The position numbers and the translations under genes are program-made. Below the pieces are notes generated by a model. It saw only the letters and a program-made list of their open reading frames with translations, did no database searches and was not told the DNA's origin. Positions 19,097 through 29,167 of a stretch of DNA of 64,000 nt are shown here, piece by piece. Every line of letters begins with the position of its first letter. The first letter of the stretch is position 1. Source of the DNA: an uncultured Gammaproteobacteria bacterium (GTDB lineage: Bacteria; Pseudomonadota; Gammaproteobacteria; Pseudomonadales; Porticoccaceae); assembly GCA_913058345.1 (NCBI GenBank), contig CAJXQR010000002.1:62001-126000 (forward strand). Reading direction: 5' to 3'.

Positions 19097-20008
19097 TTAC
19101 TCAGTGTCGGCCGCTGGCAGTTGCTGGCGCGCCTCATCAAGTTGCCGACACAACAACACCGCTCCCTCTAATAGACGTGGCGTATGGCGTTGTAAGAGAC
19201 TAGCCGGCACAAAATAAAGGCGACCCGATTTAACGGCATCTAGCATGGGCCAAGCTTCCCAGGCCTTGAGCCACTCACGGCGCTGATGTTTTTCACTACT
19301 GGCGACGATGACCTGCGGGTTAAGCGCTATCACCGACTCGACACTCAGTGTCGGCACCAGCGGCACCGCATTGGCGAAGACATTACGCCCACCACAAAGC
19401 TTGATAACTTTTGAAATGAGGTGTTCGCCGTTAATAGTGAGTAAGGGGTCATTCCAAATCTGATAAAACACCGACAAAGGTCGCTGCTGACTGTAAACGC
19501 GGCGTAAATCCAGCAACTTCTGTCGATAGGCAATCATCACACGCTCGGCCTCGTGCTCTGTGCCCGCCAATTGGCCAAGCTTGCCAAGGCTTGCACCAAT
19601 CGCTGCCAGTGAGTCCGGTTCATCGACATACACTGGCAAACCTAAAGCCCTTAGGCGGGCAACCATTTCACCCCCATTGCCACTCTGCCAGGCCAGCACC
19701 AGATCGGGAGACAGGTTGACGATGGCCTCAAAAGAGATGGAATTATAAGCCCCCACTCGGGGGATTTTTAGCGCCGCCGGCGGGTAATCGCTGTAATCCA
19801 CCGTGCCGACCACTTGCTCGCCGGCACCTACGGCAAACAACAACTCAGTGAGATGGGGCGTTAAACTAACAATGCGTTGCGCTGGCCGGCTGAGCGTTAA
19901 CCTTGCACCGGTGCTGTCGATAACGCTAATTTCTGCCTGCACCAACTCAACACAACAGAGGAAAACCAACAAGACGACACGCGCTTTCAGCCGAACCATG
20001 ATGAGCAT
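19097..20008 (-). CDS. btuF: Cobalamin ABC transporter periplasmic binding protein
   Basis: Type III substrate-binding protein of ~303 residues. Signal peptide at 1-25 (VVLLVFLCCVELVQA). The N-lobe has RIVSLTPHLTELLFAVGAG and VVGTVDYSDYPPAA, the C-lobe FANAVPLVPTLSVESVIALNPQVIVA, as in BtuF. Its ATG overlaps the stop of the ATPase gene by one base (TAATG), so translation is probably coupled. Last gene of the B12 operon. Confidence 0.88.
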   Translation of the reverse strand: MLIMVRLKARVVLLVFLCCVELVQAEISVIDSTGARLTLSRPAQRIVSLTPHLTELLFAVGAGEQVVGTVDYSDYPPAALKIPRVGAYNSISFEAIVNLSPDLVLAWQSGNGGEMVARLRALGLPVYVDEPDSLAAIGASLGKLGQLAGTEHEAERVMIAYRQKLLDLRRVYSQQRPLSVFYQIWNDPLLTINGEHLISKVIKLCGGRNVFANAVPLVPTLSVESVIALNPQVIVASSEKHQRREWLKAWEAWPMLDAVKSGRLYFVPASLLQRHTPRLLEGAVLLCRQLDEARQQLPAADTE

Positions 20009-20787
20009 TACAAAATCACCAGCGGGCTTCCGTGTTTGGGATGGGTGACCAGCTCAATCTGCACCCCAAAGACACGGGCAATCAATTCGGCCTGCAGCAC
20101 CTCGGCAGGCGAACCACTGGCCACAATTGCCCCGCTTTGCATAATGACCAGGCGGTTCGCCAGGCGCGCTGCCAGATTTAAATCGTGCATAACCACACAA
20201 ATACCAACGCCCTGCGCCGCAAAATTCTTTAGCACGTTAAGCAGCAAGGCCTGGTGCGCAAGATCGAGAGAAGCCGTCGGCTCATCCAGCAACAGGTGGC
20301 GTTCACCATGGGGCGATGGCTCCCACAGCTGGGCCAACACACGGGCAAGCTGTACCCGCTGCTGCTCGCCACCGGATAACGCCATGTAATTGCGCTGGCG
20401 TAATTGCTCGCCATCAATAGCAGCCAGAGCAGCATTCACAACTTGGCGGTCATGCTGGTAGCCGCTGTTGTGGGGCGTGCGACCGAGGGCCACTACGTCC
20501 TCCACTGCGAAAGCAAACTCGAGGCTCGAGTGCTGAGGCAGTACCGCCAGTGTCTGCGCCCTATCGGCCGCCGCCCAATCACCTAAAGACTGGTCATTTA
20601 AACAAATTCGCCCTGTACTCGTGATGGCATCCCCCGTCAGCACTCGCAGCAGGCTCGTTTTACCGGCCCCATTCGGGCCGCATATGGCGGTGATCTCTCC
20701 AGCTGCAAGCTGTAGATCGGTCGTCTGTAAGAGGGTTTTATGCTGAATGGTCAGACTTGCACCCTCTGAACACAGAGCCACTCTCAA
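20008..20787 (-). CDS. btuD: Cobalamin ABC transporter ATPase
   Basis: 259-residue ATPase: Walker A GPNGAGKTS, Q-loop LPQHSSLEFAF, signature LSGGEQQR, Walker B LLLDEPTASLD, switch His in VVMHDLN. The stretch ARVLAQLWEP...ERHLLLDEP resembles heme-importer ATPases (HmuV), so on sequence alone heme is possible; the riboswitch, CobO and receptor context argue for cobalamin. Start is TTG 20787 overlapping the permease stop, or GTG 20781. Confidence 0.85.
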   Translation of the reverse strand: MRVALCSEGASLTIQHKTLLQTTDLQLAAGEITAICGPNGAGKTSLLRVLTGDAITSTGRICLNDQSLGDWAAADRAQTLAVLPQHSSLEFAFAVEDVVALGRTPHNSGYQHDRQVVNAALAAIDGEQLRQRNYMALSGGEQQRVQLARVLAQLWEPSPHGERHLLLDEPTASLDLAHQALLLNVLKNFAAQGVGICVVMHDLNLAARLANRLVIMQSGAIVASGSPAEVLQAELIARVFGVQIELVTHPKHGSPLVIL

Positions 20788-21851
20788 GTCACCCGTGTGC
20801 GCTGACGAACAAGCAAGGAAAAAAAGAAAGGGACCCCAAGTAAGGCGGTGACAATACCTACCGGCAATTCCGCCGGCGCCACAATAACCCGTGACAGTGC
20901 ATCGGCAAGCACTAACAACAATGCACCGAGCAAGGCCGAAGCGGGCATTAGAAAGCGATGATCGGGGCCAATCAACAAACGGACAATATGCGGCACAACA
21001 AGACCGACGAAGACAATGGCACCCGCCACCGCGACGGAAACGCCAATACCCAGCGCTGTTAGCAGTACCACTCGACGCTTGAGCTGCTCGACATCAATGC
21101 CAAGAAAGCGGGCCTCGGACTCACCGAGCAGCAAGGCATTCAAGGCTTTACTCTGCCCCAAAAAGCCGACCACAATGACAAGCAGTGCCGAGCCAGCCAT
21201 GGTCACTCGTAGCCAATTAGCCCCGTCTAACCGCCCCATTTGCCAGAGACTAATTCGGCGCAGCATGTCGTTATCGGCGACAAAGCTCAACGCACTGTTG
21301 CAGGCACCCGCCAGTGCACTGATGGCAATACCTGCCAGCAGCATCGTCGCCACCGACGTCCCCCTATTGAGAGGCCCGCTGGCCGAGGTCGCCAGGCGAT
21401 ACACCACCAGAACCGCAATAAACCCGCCGCTAAAAGCACCCGCTGCCATTAACGACAAGCCCAGTGTTTCATGACTTTGGCCCGCCTGCAGCCAGCCACC
21501 GGAAAAGACAATCACAAAACTGGCCCCGGCGCTGGCCCCCGCCGATACCCCAATGAGCGAAGGGTCTGCCAGTGGATTGCGAAACAGGCCCTGCATGGCC
21601 GCACCGCAAATAGCCAGACTAGCACCCACCAGTGCCGCCAGTAACATACGCGGCAACCTGATTTGCGAAAGGATCAATAACTGACTCTGCAACTCGACAT
21701 TCAACTCAGTCCGCAAGCCAGAATGTACAAAGGTATCAATAATCGCGCTGAAGGGAATGGTGATGGGACCAAGCAGCAAGCCGGACAACATGGCGGGCAC
21801 CAGCGCCAGAGCCGCCAGCCACAAAAAAGTACGGGGATTAATACGCGACAA
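20784..21851 (-). CDS. btuC: Cobalamin ABC transporter permease (FecCD family)
   Basis: 355 residues, about ten membrane segments. Family marks are SQIRLPRMLLAALVGASLAICGAAMQGLFRNPLADPSLIGVSAGAS, and GAIVFVGLVVPHIVRLLIGPDHR near the ATPase-coupling helices. Starts with TTG at 21851, giving the usual short cytoplasmic lead before segment 1; no good ATG is nearby. Overlaps the ATPase gene by a few bases. Confidence 0.9.
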   Translation of the reverse strand: MSRINPRTFLWLAALALVPAMLSGLLLGPITIPFSAIIDTFVHSGLRTELNVELQSQLLILSQIRLPRMLLAALVGASLAICGAAMQGLFRNPLADPSLIGVSAGASAGASFVIVFSGGWLQAGQSHETLGLSLMAAGAFSGGFIAVLVVYRLATSASGPLNRGTSVATMLLAGIAISALAGACNSALSFVADNDMLRRISLWQMGRLDGANWLRVTMAGSALLVIVVGFLGQSKALNALLLGESEARFLGIDVEQLKRRVVLLTALGIGVSVAVAGAIVFVGLVVPHIVRLLIGPDHRFLMPASALLGALLLVLADALSRVIVAPAELPVGIVTALLGVPFFFSLLVRQRTRVT

Positions 21852-21892
21852 GTAACTATAACCCGCTCAACAAAATTGCTAAAAAGTGTACG

Positions 21893-22504
21893 TTAAAAAT
21901 CGACACCCAGACGCGCCTTAATACCACTTTTGTAGGCGTGCTTGATATCTTTTATTTCTGCCACCGTATCGGCCAGGGTCTGCAAGGCACTACCCCCGCC
22001 TCGACCCGTAATAACTACCGATTGCTCCGCAGGACGCTGGACAAGCGCATCAAGTACTCGGCTTTCATCGAGATATTTAAAGCCCAGCATATAGGTCAGC
22101 TCGTCGAGCACGACCAGGTTTAAACTCGCATCGCCAAGCATGCGTTCGGCCACTGCCCAAGTTGTTTCGGCAGCAGCAATGTCGCCGGCTCTATCCTGAG
22201 TTTCCCAGGTAAAGCCGGTGGCCATTTGGTAGAGCTCAACCTCGGGGTGATGCTCGCGGATAAAAATTTCTTCACCCGATAACTGTACGCCCTTAATAAA
22301 CTGCACCACCCCCACCTTGTGGCCATAGCCGAGGCTGCGCATCACCATACCAAAGGCCGAGCTGCTCTTACCCTTGCCCTCGCCGGTGAGCAAAACCAGC
22401 ACGCCGCGCTCTTGTTGGGCGGCGGCGATACCGTGGTCAACCTGGCTTTTTTGCTTTCCCATTTTGCGTTTGTGGCGCGTTTGTGTGTTCTGCTGTTCGC
22501 CCAT
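21893..22504 (-). CDS. cobO: Cob(I)alamin / cobyrinate a,c-diamide adenosyltransferase
   Basis: CobO/CobA/BtuR-type enzyme that adds the adenosyl group to cob(I)alamin. 203 residues with the P-loop GEGKGKSSSAFG, VGVVQFIKG, and LDELTYMLGFKYLD; the basic N-terminal tail is typical. Its place between receptor and ABC genes fits activation of imported B12. ATG 22504. Confidence 0.93.
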   Translation of the reverse strand: MGEQQNTQTRHKRKMGKQKSQVDHGIAAAQQERGVLVLLTGEGKGKSSSAFGMVMRSLGYGHKVGVVQFIKGVQLSGEEIFIREHHPEVELYQMATGFTWETQDRAGDIAAAETTWAVAERMLGDASLNLVVLDELTYMLGFKYLDESRVLDALVQRPAEQSVVITGRGGGSALQTLADTVAEIKDIKHAYKSGIKARLGVDF

Positions 22505-22565
22505 CGGCTGTTCTCGTTTTTCGTGAACTAACGGTGACGTAAAAGCGTGGCTTAAAAAGCCGGGG

Positions 22566-24455
22566 TTAAAAGCTATACCTTAGCCCGGCATAAGCTGCGG
22601 AGCCACCAGTGTTAAAACGAGCCACTTCTTCGTAATCAACATTACCAACATTTTCGACACGCCCATAAACCTCGGCCTGGGCGGTGAGTTGATAATTGGC
22701 GCTAATATCAAGCACCACATAGTCGTCAAGGTCGAGCCGACCCACGCCGTACACTTCATCTTCACTGGCCGCTGAATAACGCAAATTGGCGGTAAGTGAA
22801 AAAGTCTGGTCAGCACTGGTGAACTGACCACCGAGGTTGGCAATTTTTTCTGGTCGGCGGATACGCTGTAAATCATCAAGAGTTTCAGTGTCATTGTAAG
22901 TGGCATTACCAAACAAGCGCCACTGCTGGGTGAAGGGGTAGTCAAAAAATAATTCGACACCGCTCGACTTGCTGTCACCCTTTGCCTGTAAATAACCGGT
23001 AAAATTAATCAGGTCAAAATAAATTTCGTCATCGATACGCTGATTAAAATAAATGGCTCCCAGCTCCAAACCGCTGGCGGCGTAATAGCTTAATCCTAGA
23101 TCAAAGCCTTTGCTGGTTTCCTCGTCCAGCGCTAGACCTGCCGCCGCCCCCCAGGCCCAGGGACCGTTGTTGTAGGCCAGCTCATTCAAACTTGGCGCTC
23201 GAAAACCGGTGCCATAACTGCCGTGGTATTTCAGGGTGTCTCCATCGCCGATTTCTTGCAAATAAGCACTGGTGAAACGATAGCTCACATGATCCCCAAA
23301 GTCATCGTTGTCCTCGTAGCGCAGGCCTGCAGTGACGAAGAGGGCATCGACCGGGCTAACCTGGTATTCGACAAAATAACCTCGTTGGTCACGATCCAGT
23401 GATAAACCATCGCCAGTCACAATATCTTCACGCTCAAAATCAGCACCGTAAACCAGAGTAAAACCGGAAAAGAAATCTGTGCTGCCGGTGTATTCAACGC
23501 GATCAATGTCGCCCTCTGTTGAGAACGAGGACAAACCAGCGGCATAGCTGTCGCGAGTAATATCGGTGTTGGTATAAGCGAGGTTATGAGAAAAATGTTC
23601 GGTTTTATACTCAGCGGAAACCTGCCAGGCAGTTTGCTCATAATCACTGTGGCAATCATGGGTGGTAGGGAAGCCGCAGTTATCAAATTCAACTTCTGCA
23701 TCAACGTCGCGTGCAACCACTTGCAGACGCAGCGCCTCGCTGACATTCCAGCCAAACTTACCGTGCACGGTGGTGTTATCGTAGCCGTCATCATCTTTTA
23801 AAACGGCATCGGCAGTACTGGCACTCAAGCCAGCGCTGTGCAAATCCGTGGCCGACAGATAAAAATCGCTCTGCCCATTGCCACCACTCACATTACCGTG
23901 AAATTGCTGCGTACCATAACGCCCGCCTTCAGCACTCAGCTGGCCAGAAAGCTCGCCCTGGCCACGCGGCGTAAACAGGTTAATCACACCGCCGGCATCG
24001 GCCCCGTACATTAAACCCTGGGGGCCACGCAGTATCTCTATTCGGCTTATATCTTCATTGGCCAGCATATGTTCAGCTTGCGGCCCCACCTGCGTGCCCG
24101 TGGGGTCAGCGAGTTTCATGCCGTCGAGACGCACCTGGGTGCGAAAACCCTCTTCACCACGAATGCGTATCGTCGCGACTTGGCCTGGGCCGCCGTTGCG
24201 GCTCGTGGCGATACCCGGCTGGGTACGCAGCAAGTCAACCACGGAAATGTAACCCCGCTGTTGTATTTCTTCCGCCTCGATGACTGTTACCGAGGAGCCC
24301 ACCTGGCTCACCGGCATAGCCGTACGGCTTGAGGAAACAATAACTTCCTGCAGGGTTGATGGGCTTTGCGTTAGCAGCTCAGCATTGGACGGACTAACCG
24401 GCAAAATAATAAGTGGCACACACGACACGGCCAGAGCTATTGGCTTAATCTTCAT
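22566..24455 (-). CDS. btuB: TonB-dependent vitamin B12 receptor
   Basis: Outer-membrane receptor of ~629 residues: signal peptide (ends near SPSNA), TonB-box-like LQEVIVSSSR, plug domain with GQVATIRIRGEEGFRTQVRLDGM and RIEILRGPQGLMYGADAGGVIN, then the 22-strand barrel ending in a terminal phenylalanine (YAGLRYSF). The plug start and IRGEEGFRTQV resemble BtuB. ATG 24455 follows GGGAG; the apparent TTG one codon upstream is not needed. Preceded by a cobalamin riboswitch, which settles the substrate. First gene of the operon. Confidence 0.92.
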   Translation of the reverse strand: MKIKPIALAVSCVPLIILPVSPSNAELLTQSPSTLQEVIVSSSRTAMPVSQVGSSVTVIEAEEIQQRGYISVVDLLRTQPGIATSRNGGPGQVATIRIRGEEGFRTQVRLDGMKLADPTGTQVGPQAEHMLANEDISRIEILRGPQGLMYGADAGGVINLFTPRGQGELSGQLSAEGGRYGTQQFHGNVSGGNGQSDFYLSATDLHSAGLSASTADAVLKDDDGYDNTTVHGKFGWNVSEALRLQVVARDVDAEVEFDNCGFPTTHDCHSDYEQTAWQVSAEYKTEHFSHNLAYTNTDITRDSYAAGLSSFSTEGDIDRVEYTGSTDFFSGFTLVYGADFEREDIVTGDGLSLDRDQRGYFVEYQVSPVDALFVTAGLRYEDNDDFGDHVSYRFTSAYLQEIGDGDTLKYHGSYGTGFRAPSLNELAYNNGPWAWGAAAGLALDEETSKGFDLGLSYYAASGLELGAIYFNQRIDDEIYFDLINFTGYLQAKGDSKSSGVELFFDYPFTQQWRLFGNATYNDTETLDDLQRIRRPEKIANLGGQFTSADQTFSLTANLRYSAASEDEVYGVGRLDLDDYVVLDISANYQLTAQAEVYGRVENVGNVDYEEVARFNTGGSAAYAGLRYSF

Positions 24456-24631
24456 CAATTTTCTCCCGCGCTCACACCCGAGCGCATGGTCAGCACAGAG
24501 GCTGAATAGGGCTAAGACTTAATACAGGGAGAAATCAGGAAGGCGACAAATCAAGCGCATCCATTGACAACGATGCAGCACGCTATTTCGACCGGACCAA
24601 CCACACCCCGTAGTTCGTTTGCGTAGTGAGG

Positions 24632-24872
24632 GGCCGGTCTCCGGACTTGTGAATGAGTGTTCCAGTCGCCTTCCCATGCATAGCGCACAGTGGCTTAATG
24701 ACCGAACATTGAGCCCAAATACTATTACAGCACCTAGGAACTTATTCACTTACCGTTGCGGGGGCAGTGTTGGACTTATCGTTCGCCGCAAATAGCAACA
24801 TGCGCTTCAGCGACAACGACGCACCAACTTCCCGTTTAACCCCAGTGCCGAACACAGCAGTGGGGAACCTCT
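24632..24872 (-). promoter_or_regulatory. Cobalamin riboswitch
   Basis: Reading the minus strand I find the conserved blocks in order: TTAAACGGGAA, then GGTGC, CTGCCCCCGCAACGG, the B12 box AGCCACTG, GGGAAGGCG, and AGTCCGGAGACCGGCC at the 3' end. It lies 177 bases before btuB and should shut the operon down when adenosylcobalamin is present. A long variable arm makes it about 240 nt. Confidence 0.93.
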
Positions 24873-24890
24873 TACCTTGGCAAGGCGCGC

Positions 24891-24919
24891 AAACTACGTG
24901 GCGAAGGGATAATTGTCAA
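24891..24919 (-). promoter_or_regulatory. Probable btuB operon promoter
   Basis: On the minus strand TTGACA (24914-24919), a 17-bp spacer and TAGTTT (24891-24896). Transcription would begin near 24884, just before the first riboswitch helix. The -10 is weak but the spacing and position fit. Confidence 0.5.
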
Positions 24920-25519
24920 ATGTCCTCTTCACGCCGTAAACCAAACTCCACTCTCTCTATGGAGTAGCAGTACCTGGCCCGAAGGGCAGAGTAAGCCCCA
25001 GACAAAAAACTGTTTTTTTGATTAACATGGATTTCAACAATAAAGAAATATTGATAACTTAGGGTCCGCCTAAAAATTGATTGCTTTGCCAAAATGCGGG
25101 TAACAAATATAACGCATCAAATAATCATTCATGCAAAAAACTTATCACTTCCAAAACATGTCGTATTGATAAACACACCGCCTAGCAGTTGATAAAAAGC
25201 CCTTATATACCCTGTGATTTCTAGCCAGCACTTTACTTGAACCGGGCAAAAAGATATTACAAAACCGGCATAATCCCTATAACTTTTAGTTATTTTTTAT
25301 GTAAATTGCTCTATTTATTAAATACTTAGGTTTTGATGTAAATCAAATCATATAAACAAAACGGCCTTCTTTGTGAACCTTCTCAAGTCCCTAGCCCAAC
25401 ATCACTTGAGACTGCCAACAATTCTTATTACCGTCACTAGCAGTTTGGTTCAGCCAGGGCAGCCAAATCAAAAATACATAGTGGCGACATGGCATTAAAG
25501 CCTGCGATAACAGGAAAAA

Positions 25520-25917
25520 ATGCAACCAAGCCCAACACACCAACACTCTAAAAAAACACTGGGAAACCTTACCATGGGCAAAACACAGAGAAATTGCTGC
25601 CGTCATGTCGCCTCACAAGAGGTCTGCTTCCGGCCTATTGTTGAACATGCCCCCAACGTGCTCTGGAGTTGTGATAGAAACCTGAATTTCACCTATTTCA
25701 GCCCCGCGATAAAGGTCATTAGCGGTTACACCGCCGAAGAAAAACAAATTCAGGGCCCATCAAATTACTCGCCAGCCGCTCAGCGACCAGTATCAAAGAA
25801 CTGGTTAGACAGGAGCTCTCCAGGGCAACGCCAACACAAAGCCGGGGCAGGCCAGTCGTTAAATACCAACTGGAACTGCAACAAAAAGCCGTCACCACCT
25901 ACCCCACAGGAGCTAGT
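25520..25917 (+). pseudogene. N-terminal PAS part of the GGDEF-EAL gene, separated by a frameshift
   Basis: ATG 25520 follows AGGA and reads into a PAS start (FRPIVEHAPNVLWSCDRNLNF, then SGYTAEEKQIQG). At about 25757-25762, in a GGGCCC run, PAS similarity moves to the frame of the downstream gene, which is open here and reads PIKLLASRSATSIKELVRQEL and later VEIIGVNRGISD, the end of the same PAS domain. One missing C would restore a single 25520-28515 gene. Either a true mutation or a sequencing error. Confidence 0.75.
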
Positions 25918-28515
25918 GTGAACTATATTTGTGACGACAGTGCTCAGGTCGTTGAAATTATCGGCGTCAACCGGGGCATCAGCGATAGTCTTTATGCCGA
26001 AAACATTATCAAAACCTACCACGAGGGTACCCATCGCTCTGTCGGCCAGCAGTTTTTTATCGACCTGGTTCAATACTTGTGTAAGACGCTAAAAATTCGC
26101 TGCGCAATGGTTGGCCGGGTAGAGGGTGAGAGTGTGTACACCCAGAGCCTATGGCTAGACGGTGCCCTTGCCGACAATACTCAATACCACCTGCAGGGCA
26201 CCCCCTGCGAGCAGGTAGTAAAGGGCAAAACTTTGTTTTACCCTGACAAAACCAAGAGCCTCTACCCCCAGGCTGGACTCTTTGCCAGGCTCGGTGCGCA
26301 AGCCTATATGGGTAGCCCTATCTATGGCCCCGACGACAGTATAATCGGTGTCCTCGTTCTCCTACACGACCAAACTATGGAAGCTATTCCGTTGCTGCGA
26401 CGTGTACTCGAGGTCTCCACTGACCGGGCCGGGGCAGAGCTGGCTCGACTAATTATTGAAGAACGGCTTAAAGACAGCGAGGAGAGGCTACGCACACTGT
26501 TCGAGCACTCCATGGATCCGTGCATTATCAGTGACCTGGACGGTCGTTATATAGATGCCAACAGCGCCATGCTCAAAACTTTTGCCTATTCTGCAAAACA
26601 ACTTGGCGAAATCAATGTTATTGGCCTTGTGTCAGATAATCCCAAGGTGCAAAGAGCTTTTAAAGGTATGCGCAAGGCCCTACTCGACACCGGTTCAGCC
26701 CACTTTCAGGGGCTTTTCGTGAAGCATTCAGGCGAATGCTTCCCAGGTAAAGTGAACTCCACTTTACTGACGGTGGGCAACAAGAAGGTCGTGCAATCCA
26801 TTCTTCACGACCTCACAAAGGCACACCAGAGCAAAGATGAATTAATCAAACTCTCCCGCGCAATGGATGCCAGTGCCTCCATCGTTATTATCACTGACTT
26901 GCAGGGCAACATTGAATACATTAACCCAAAATTCAGCGAAGTCACCGGCTATAGTCGAGCCGAAGTGATTGGCAAAACCCCCCAATTACTGAGCTCGGGC
27001 GAAACTAGTGATGCCATTTACAAGGATTTGTGGACAACTATTGCCGCAGGCAAAGAGTGGCGGGGTGAAATGCACAACCGAACAAAAACCAATACCTACT
27101 ACTGGTGTCGCAGTTCTGTCTCTGCGGTAAAAAATCACCTTGGCGAGATCAGCCACTATATCTCGGTGCAGGAAGATATCACCAAAGAATACCAGCTCAG
27201 CGAACAGCTAAGCCATCAGGCCAGTCATGACGCACTGACCGGACTCATCAATCGCCCCGAGTTCGAGCGCCGAACCAAGCACTTACTCGCCACCGGGCTC
27301 ACTGACGATAGCGAGCACGCCCTCTGTTTTATGGACCTCGATCAGTTCAAAGTAGTCAATGATACCTGTGGACATATAGCCGGTGACGAACTCCTGCGCC
27401 AACTCGGTTGTGCCCTGCAACGCTCGGTGCGACAAAGCGACACTCTGGCCCGCCTCGGGGGCGATGAGTTCGCCGTATTAATAGAAAATTGCCCCCTCAC
27501 TCATGCCGAGCGCATTGCCAGTGACTTGCAAAAAACCATTCAGGATTTTCACTTTAGTTGGGAGGGTCATACATTTAGAGTCAGTGCCAGTATCGGCCTG
27601 GTGGCTATCAATGCAACCACCGCCGACTTATCTGGCCTGATGACCAGAGTCGACTCGGCCTGCTATATGGCCAAAGATCAGGGCCGTAATCGCATCCACG
27701 TCTATCACCCCGAAGACCGGGAACTGGCCCAACGACAGGGCGAAATGCAGTGGGTCGCACGTATTCACCAGGCCATTGCAGAAGACCGACTCTGCCTCCA
27801 TGCCCAGGCCATCGAGCCGCTCGCCAATAGTAGCGGCAAACACTACGAAATACTGATCAGACTACGGGGTAACGAGGGAGAGATCATACCCCCTGGGGCC
27901 TTTTTACCTGCGGCTGAACGCTACAACATTATTACCCAACTAGATCGCTGGGTTATCGAGGAATGCTGCCAACGCCTCCTTGCACACCCGGTATTTCTTG
28001 AACAGATAAACTTCATCAGCATCAACTTATCGGGCCAGTCACTAACCAATGAACCCTTCCTTGATTTTGTCATTGAGCAATTGCAACAACCAGGCATTGA
28101 TTGCAATAAAATCTGTTTTGAAATCACCGAAACAGCGGCAATCGCCAATTTAACCCGAGCGATGAAATTTATTTCAACGCTGAAAGGCCTGGGCTGCAAG
28201 TTCGCCCTGGATGATTTTGGCAGCGGCCTGTCTTCTTTTGCCTATTTAAAAAACCTGTCAGTCGACTACCTTAAAATCGACGGTATGTTTGTCAAAGGCA
28301 TCGTCAATGACCCCATCGACCACGCCATGGTGAAATCTATTAACGAAATCGGCCAGATTATGGGCATGAAAACTATCGCTGAGTTTGTCGAAAATAACGA
28401 GATTAAAGGTATGTTACGTGAAATTGGCGTCAACTATGTTCAAGGCTACGGTATTGGCAAACCCCTGCCTTTTGAATCCTTATTATTGTCCCCCCACCAC
28501 TCTGTCGTTCGTTGA
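25918..28515 (+). CDS. GAF-PAS-PAS-GGDEF-EAL cyclic di-GMP protein
   Basis: 865 codons in this frame. Order: end of a first PAS (1-22), GAF (~40-180), PAS (~188-300), PAS (~310-425), GGDEF with intact RLGGDEF (~514) and RQSD I-site, then EAL with YEILIRL (~643), NLSGQSL, EITETA, LDDFGSG, DYLKIDG and TIAEFVE. All metal and catalytic acidic residues of the EAL domain seem present, so both synthesis and breakdown of c-di-GMP are possible. No membrane span. The GTG at 25918 may act as a start after the frameshift, but the true protein probably begins at 25520. Confidence 0.88.
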   Translation: MNYICDDSAQVVEIIGVNRGISDSLYAENIIKTYHEGTHRSVGQQFFIDLVQYLCKTLKIRCAMVGRVEGESVYTQSLWLDGALADNTQYHLQGTPCEQVVKGKTLFYPDKTKSLYPQAGLFARLGAQAYMGSPIYGPDDSIIGVLVLLHDQTMEAIPLLRRVLEVSTDRAGAELARLIIEERLKDSEERLRTLFEHSMDPCIISDLDGRYIDANSAMLKTFAYSAKQLGEINVIGLVSDNPKVQRAFKGMRKALLDTGSAHFQGLFVKHSGECFPGKVNSTLLTVGNKKVVQSILHDLTKAHQSKDELIKLSRAMDASASIVIITDLQGNIEYINPKFSEVTGYSRAEVIGKTPQLLSSGETSDAIYKDLWTTIAAGKEWRGEMHNRTKTNTYYWCRSSVSAVKNHLGEISHYISVQEDITKEYQLSEQLSHQASHDALTGLINRPEFERRTKHLLATGLTDDSEHALCFMDLDQFKVVNDTCGHIAGDELLRQLGCALQRSVRQSDTLARLGGDEFAVLIENCPLTHAERIASDLQKTIQDFHFSWEGHTFRVSASIGLVAINATTADLSGLMTRVDSACYMAKDQGRNRIHVYHPEDRELAQRQGEMQWVARIHQAIAEDRLCLHAQAIEPLANSSGKHYEILIRLRGNEGEIIPPGAFLPAAERYNIITQLDRWVIEECCQRLLAHPVFLEQINFISINLSGQSLTNEPFLDFVIEQLQQPGIDCNKICFEITETAAIANLTRAMKFISTLKGLGCKFALDDFGSGLSSFAYLKNLSVDYLKIDGMFVKGIVNDPIDHAMVKSINEIGQIMGMKTIAEFVENNEIKGMLREIGVNYVQGYGIGKPLPFESLLLSPHHSVVR

Positions 28516-28592
28516 ACAATTTGAGCTAACTAGCGCACCCATTCTAAAGTCCCTTGCCTGACCCTACCCAGGAAAACCTTATACACCCATCC

Positions 28593-28970
28593 TTACATTA
28601 CTCTCTGAAGCCCTGTCACAAAGCCAGAGAGATAGGACAGCATCCACATACCCCATACACACAGACCAAAGCGGTGTGTATCGTAGGTTTGCACCTTGTT
28701 TGTCATAAAAAGAGAAAACACCCATAAAAAATGCAACGACATCAGCAATAGGGCAATAAAGCCAAAAATAGCGTGGGGCGTAAAGACAATAGCGCCCATA
28801 AATTTAACCGTTACCCACACCCCCCCGACATCTGCGCTAAGACCCAGAAAAAAGACAATTATCTGCCATAGTTTTAATCGCGGCGACTTCCCCCCACTCC
28901 ATATCGCAGCAGAATATAAAATCAAAGCAAGAGTAAACAAGACGGTGGCAATGATGATTTCTATTGGCAT
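28593..28970 (-). CDS. HsmA-like small membrane protein
   Basis: 125 residues with four membrane helices (about 3-23, 33-55, 62-88 and 100-122). The pattern RLKLWQIIVFFLGLSADVGGVW, then HAIFGFIALLLMSLHFLW, and HRFGLCVWGMWMLSYLSG resembles the TIGR03987/HsmA family. ATG 28970. Function unknown. Convergent with the GGDEF-EAL gene. Confidence 0.65.
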   Translation of the reverse strand: MPIEIIIATVLFTLALILYSAAIWSGGKSPRLKLWQIIVFFLGLSADVGGVWVTVKFMGAIVFTPHAIFGFIALLLMSLHFLWVFSLFMTNKVQTYDTHRFGLCVWGMWMLSYLSGFVTGLQRVM

Positions 28971-29167
28971 ATCGAACCTAAATTCAAATAATCACTAGCC
29001 TAGCTAGCAGGGCGCAGACACGCGAAGGAATCTTTGAACAAGTCATGCGCGTCTCTCTGACGACCGTCGGCTGACATCTTCAGTTTTCAGGCGTCGTCAG
29101 AAGCTCAACAATAAATGACGTATTATTGTAAACGATTTCACCTGCATATCCGCCAAGGAAACACTCT

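Noticed and set aside
24519-24749. 76-codon minus-strand ORF before btuB
   Set aside because: It lies inside the cobalamin riboswitch and the leader; RNA structure explains the sequence.
25391-25606. 71-codon minus-strand ORF
   Set aside because: Overlaps the start of the PAS gene antisense and has no supporting signal.
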